Positions 6,048-6,841 of a stretch of 6,841 bases of DNA are shown one piece after another; position 1 is the first letter of the stretch; each line of letters begins with the position of its first letter. The notes beneath the pieces are model-generated. The model did not search any database. It was not told where the DNA came from and was given only the letters and a program-made list of their open reading frames with translations. The translations under genes were made by a program, and so were the position numbers. Origin of the DNA: Flavobacteriales bacterium UBA1820 (lineage in GTDB: Bacteria > Bacteroidota > Bacteroidia > Flavobacteriales > UBA1820); assembly GCA_002314265.1 (NCBI GenBank), contig DCEW01000012.1, positions 1 to 6,841 of the forward strand, given 5' to 3'.

Positions 6048-6071
6048 GCTGGTAAAACATCCTGAGAAAAT

Positions 6072-6841
6072 ATGAGCGAAGACAACAATAAAAGCGCGAA
6101 AATGGCCTCGCTGAAGACCATTCTCGAAAAAATGGACAAGACCTACGGCAAGGGCGCGGTAATGATCATGGGCGAACGCGAAGTGGAACCGGTAGACGTG
6201 ATCCCTACCGGGTCGCTGGGGCTGGACCTGGCGCTGGGAGTAGGAGGCTATCCCCGGGGACGCATCGTGGAGATCTACGGTCCGGAATCCTCGGGTAAGA
6301 CGACCCTTACCCTGCACGCCATCGCCGAAGCGCAGAAAGCCGGCGGCATTGCGGCCTTTATCGATGCCGAGCATGCCTTCGACCGTTTCTACGCCGAAAA
6401 ACTGGGCGTGGACGTGGACAATCTGGTGATCTCCCAACCGGACAACGGAGAACAGGCGCTCGAGATCATGGAAAACCTCATCCGTAGCGGAGCAATCGAC
6501 ATCGTGGTAGTCGATTCGGTAGCGGCCCTGACCCCCAAGAGCGAGATCGAAGGCGACATGGGAGATTCCAAGATGGGCCTCCAGGCGCGCTTGATGTCCC
6601 AGGCTCTGCGCAAACTCACCGGAACGATCTCCAAGACCAAATGCGTGGCGATCTTCATTAACCAGTTGCGCGAAAAGATCGGCATGATGTTTGGCAATCC
6701 GGAGACCACCACGGGCGGAAATGCGCTCAAGTTCTATGCGTCGGTGCGTTTGGACATCCGGCGAGGCAGCCAGATCAAGGACGGCGACAAGGTCTTGGGC
6801 AACCGAACGAAAGTCAAAGTGGTCAAGAACAAGATGGCGCC
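6072..6841 (+). CDS. recA: Recombinase RecA, 5' part (cut by window edge)
   Basis: ATP-dependent strand-exchange protein that forms filaments on single-stranded DNA, drives homologous recombination and, where LexA exists, triggers its self-cleavage. The visible part is 256 codons; the family is about 345 aa, so the C-terminal quarter lies beyond the right edge. Seen: the N-terminal helix region (1-34, [17 protein letters not shown]), Walker A GPESSGKT (70-77), the FIDAEHAFD segment (97-104) with the conserved catalytic-Glu region, Walker B IVVVDS with D148, loop L1 around [13 protein letters not shown] (157-169), FINQLR with Q198, and loop L2 [17 protein letters not shown] (204-220), followed by [11 protein letters not shown]. 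No intein or frameshift is seen. The ATG at 6072 is followed by [10 protein letters not shown]; the leader is A-rich (GAGAAAAT) without a Shine-Dalgarno site. It is separated from the rarA-tatD unit by the terminator at 5952-5986 and has its own candidate promoter. Confidence 0.98.
   Translation, partial: MSEDNNKSAKMASLKTILEKMDKTYGKGAVMIMGEREVEPVDVIPTGSLGLDLALGVGGYPRGRIVEIYGPESSGKTTLTLHAIAEAQKAGGIAAFIDAEHAFDRFYAEKLGVDVDNLVISQPDNGEQALEIMENLIRSGAIDIVVVDSVAALTPKSEIEGDMGDSKMGLQARLMSQALRKLTGTISKTKCVAIFINQLREKIGMMFGNPETTTGGNALKFYASVRLDIRRGSQIKDGDKVLGNRTKVKVVKNKMA

Noticed and set aside
5247..6437. 396-codon minus-strand frame over the tatD-family gene and recA
   Set aside because: It crosses the strong terminator and lies antisense to two well-supported genes.
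1..6841. Search for an exotic system (CRISPR, transposon, toxin-antitoxin, retron, biosynthetic cluster)
   Set aside because: No spaced repeats, terminal inverted repeats, transposase, reverse transcriptase or small toxin-like gene pairs were seen; the genes are mostly core housekeeping genes.

Overview
This window looks like ordinary chromosomal core DNA from a member of the Bacteroidota with fairly high G+C, most likely a gut-type Rikenellaceae/Alistipes-like organism. The phylum call rests on four things. Copies of the Bacteroidota -7 promoter box (TAnnTTTG) sit 23-75 bases in front of start codons. There are no convincing Shine-Dalgarno sites, but A-rich leaders instead. Two small lipoprotein genes are present, and RecA, DeoC and the short TatD protein have a Bacteroidota character. 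The family-level guess is an impression from G+C content and protein sequence, not a computed result.

Layout: positions 31-3816 hold five genes on the minus strand. In transcription order they are aroB (3-dehydroquinate synthase), a small proline-rich basic lipoprotein, a 186-residue lipoprotein of unknown function, deoC (deoxyribose-phosphate aldolase) and cysQ (3'(2'),5'-bisphosphate nucleotidase). From 3939 to the right edge the genes are on the plus strand: rarA (AAA+ clamp-loader-like ATPase), a short TatD-family metal hydrolase, an intrinsic terminator, and the first 256 codons of recA, which runs off the window.

The right half is a genome-maintenance neighbourhood: rarA, a possible TatD nuclease and recA, with recA insulated by a terminator and given its own promoter. 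The left half is housekeeping metabolism (shikimate pathway, deoxynucleoside catabolism, PAP removal) with two envelope lipoproteins between. aroB and rarA diverge from a 122-base spacer in which two opposite-facing -7 boxes directly abut. deoC and cysQ are 16 bases apart and are probably cotranscribed from the deoC promoter.

I found no mobile element, CRISPR array, tRNA, rRNA, defence system or biosynthetic cluster. No stretch longer than 300 bases lacks a gene. The points worth a second look are modest: a natural Met at the reactive-cysteine position of DeoC, the extreme composition of the 85-residue lipoprotein, an exact 11-bp tandem duplication just upstream of the other lipoprotein, and the abutting divergent promoters.
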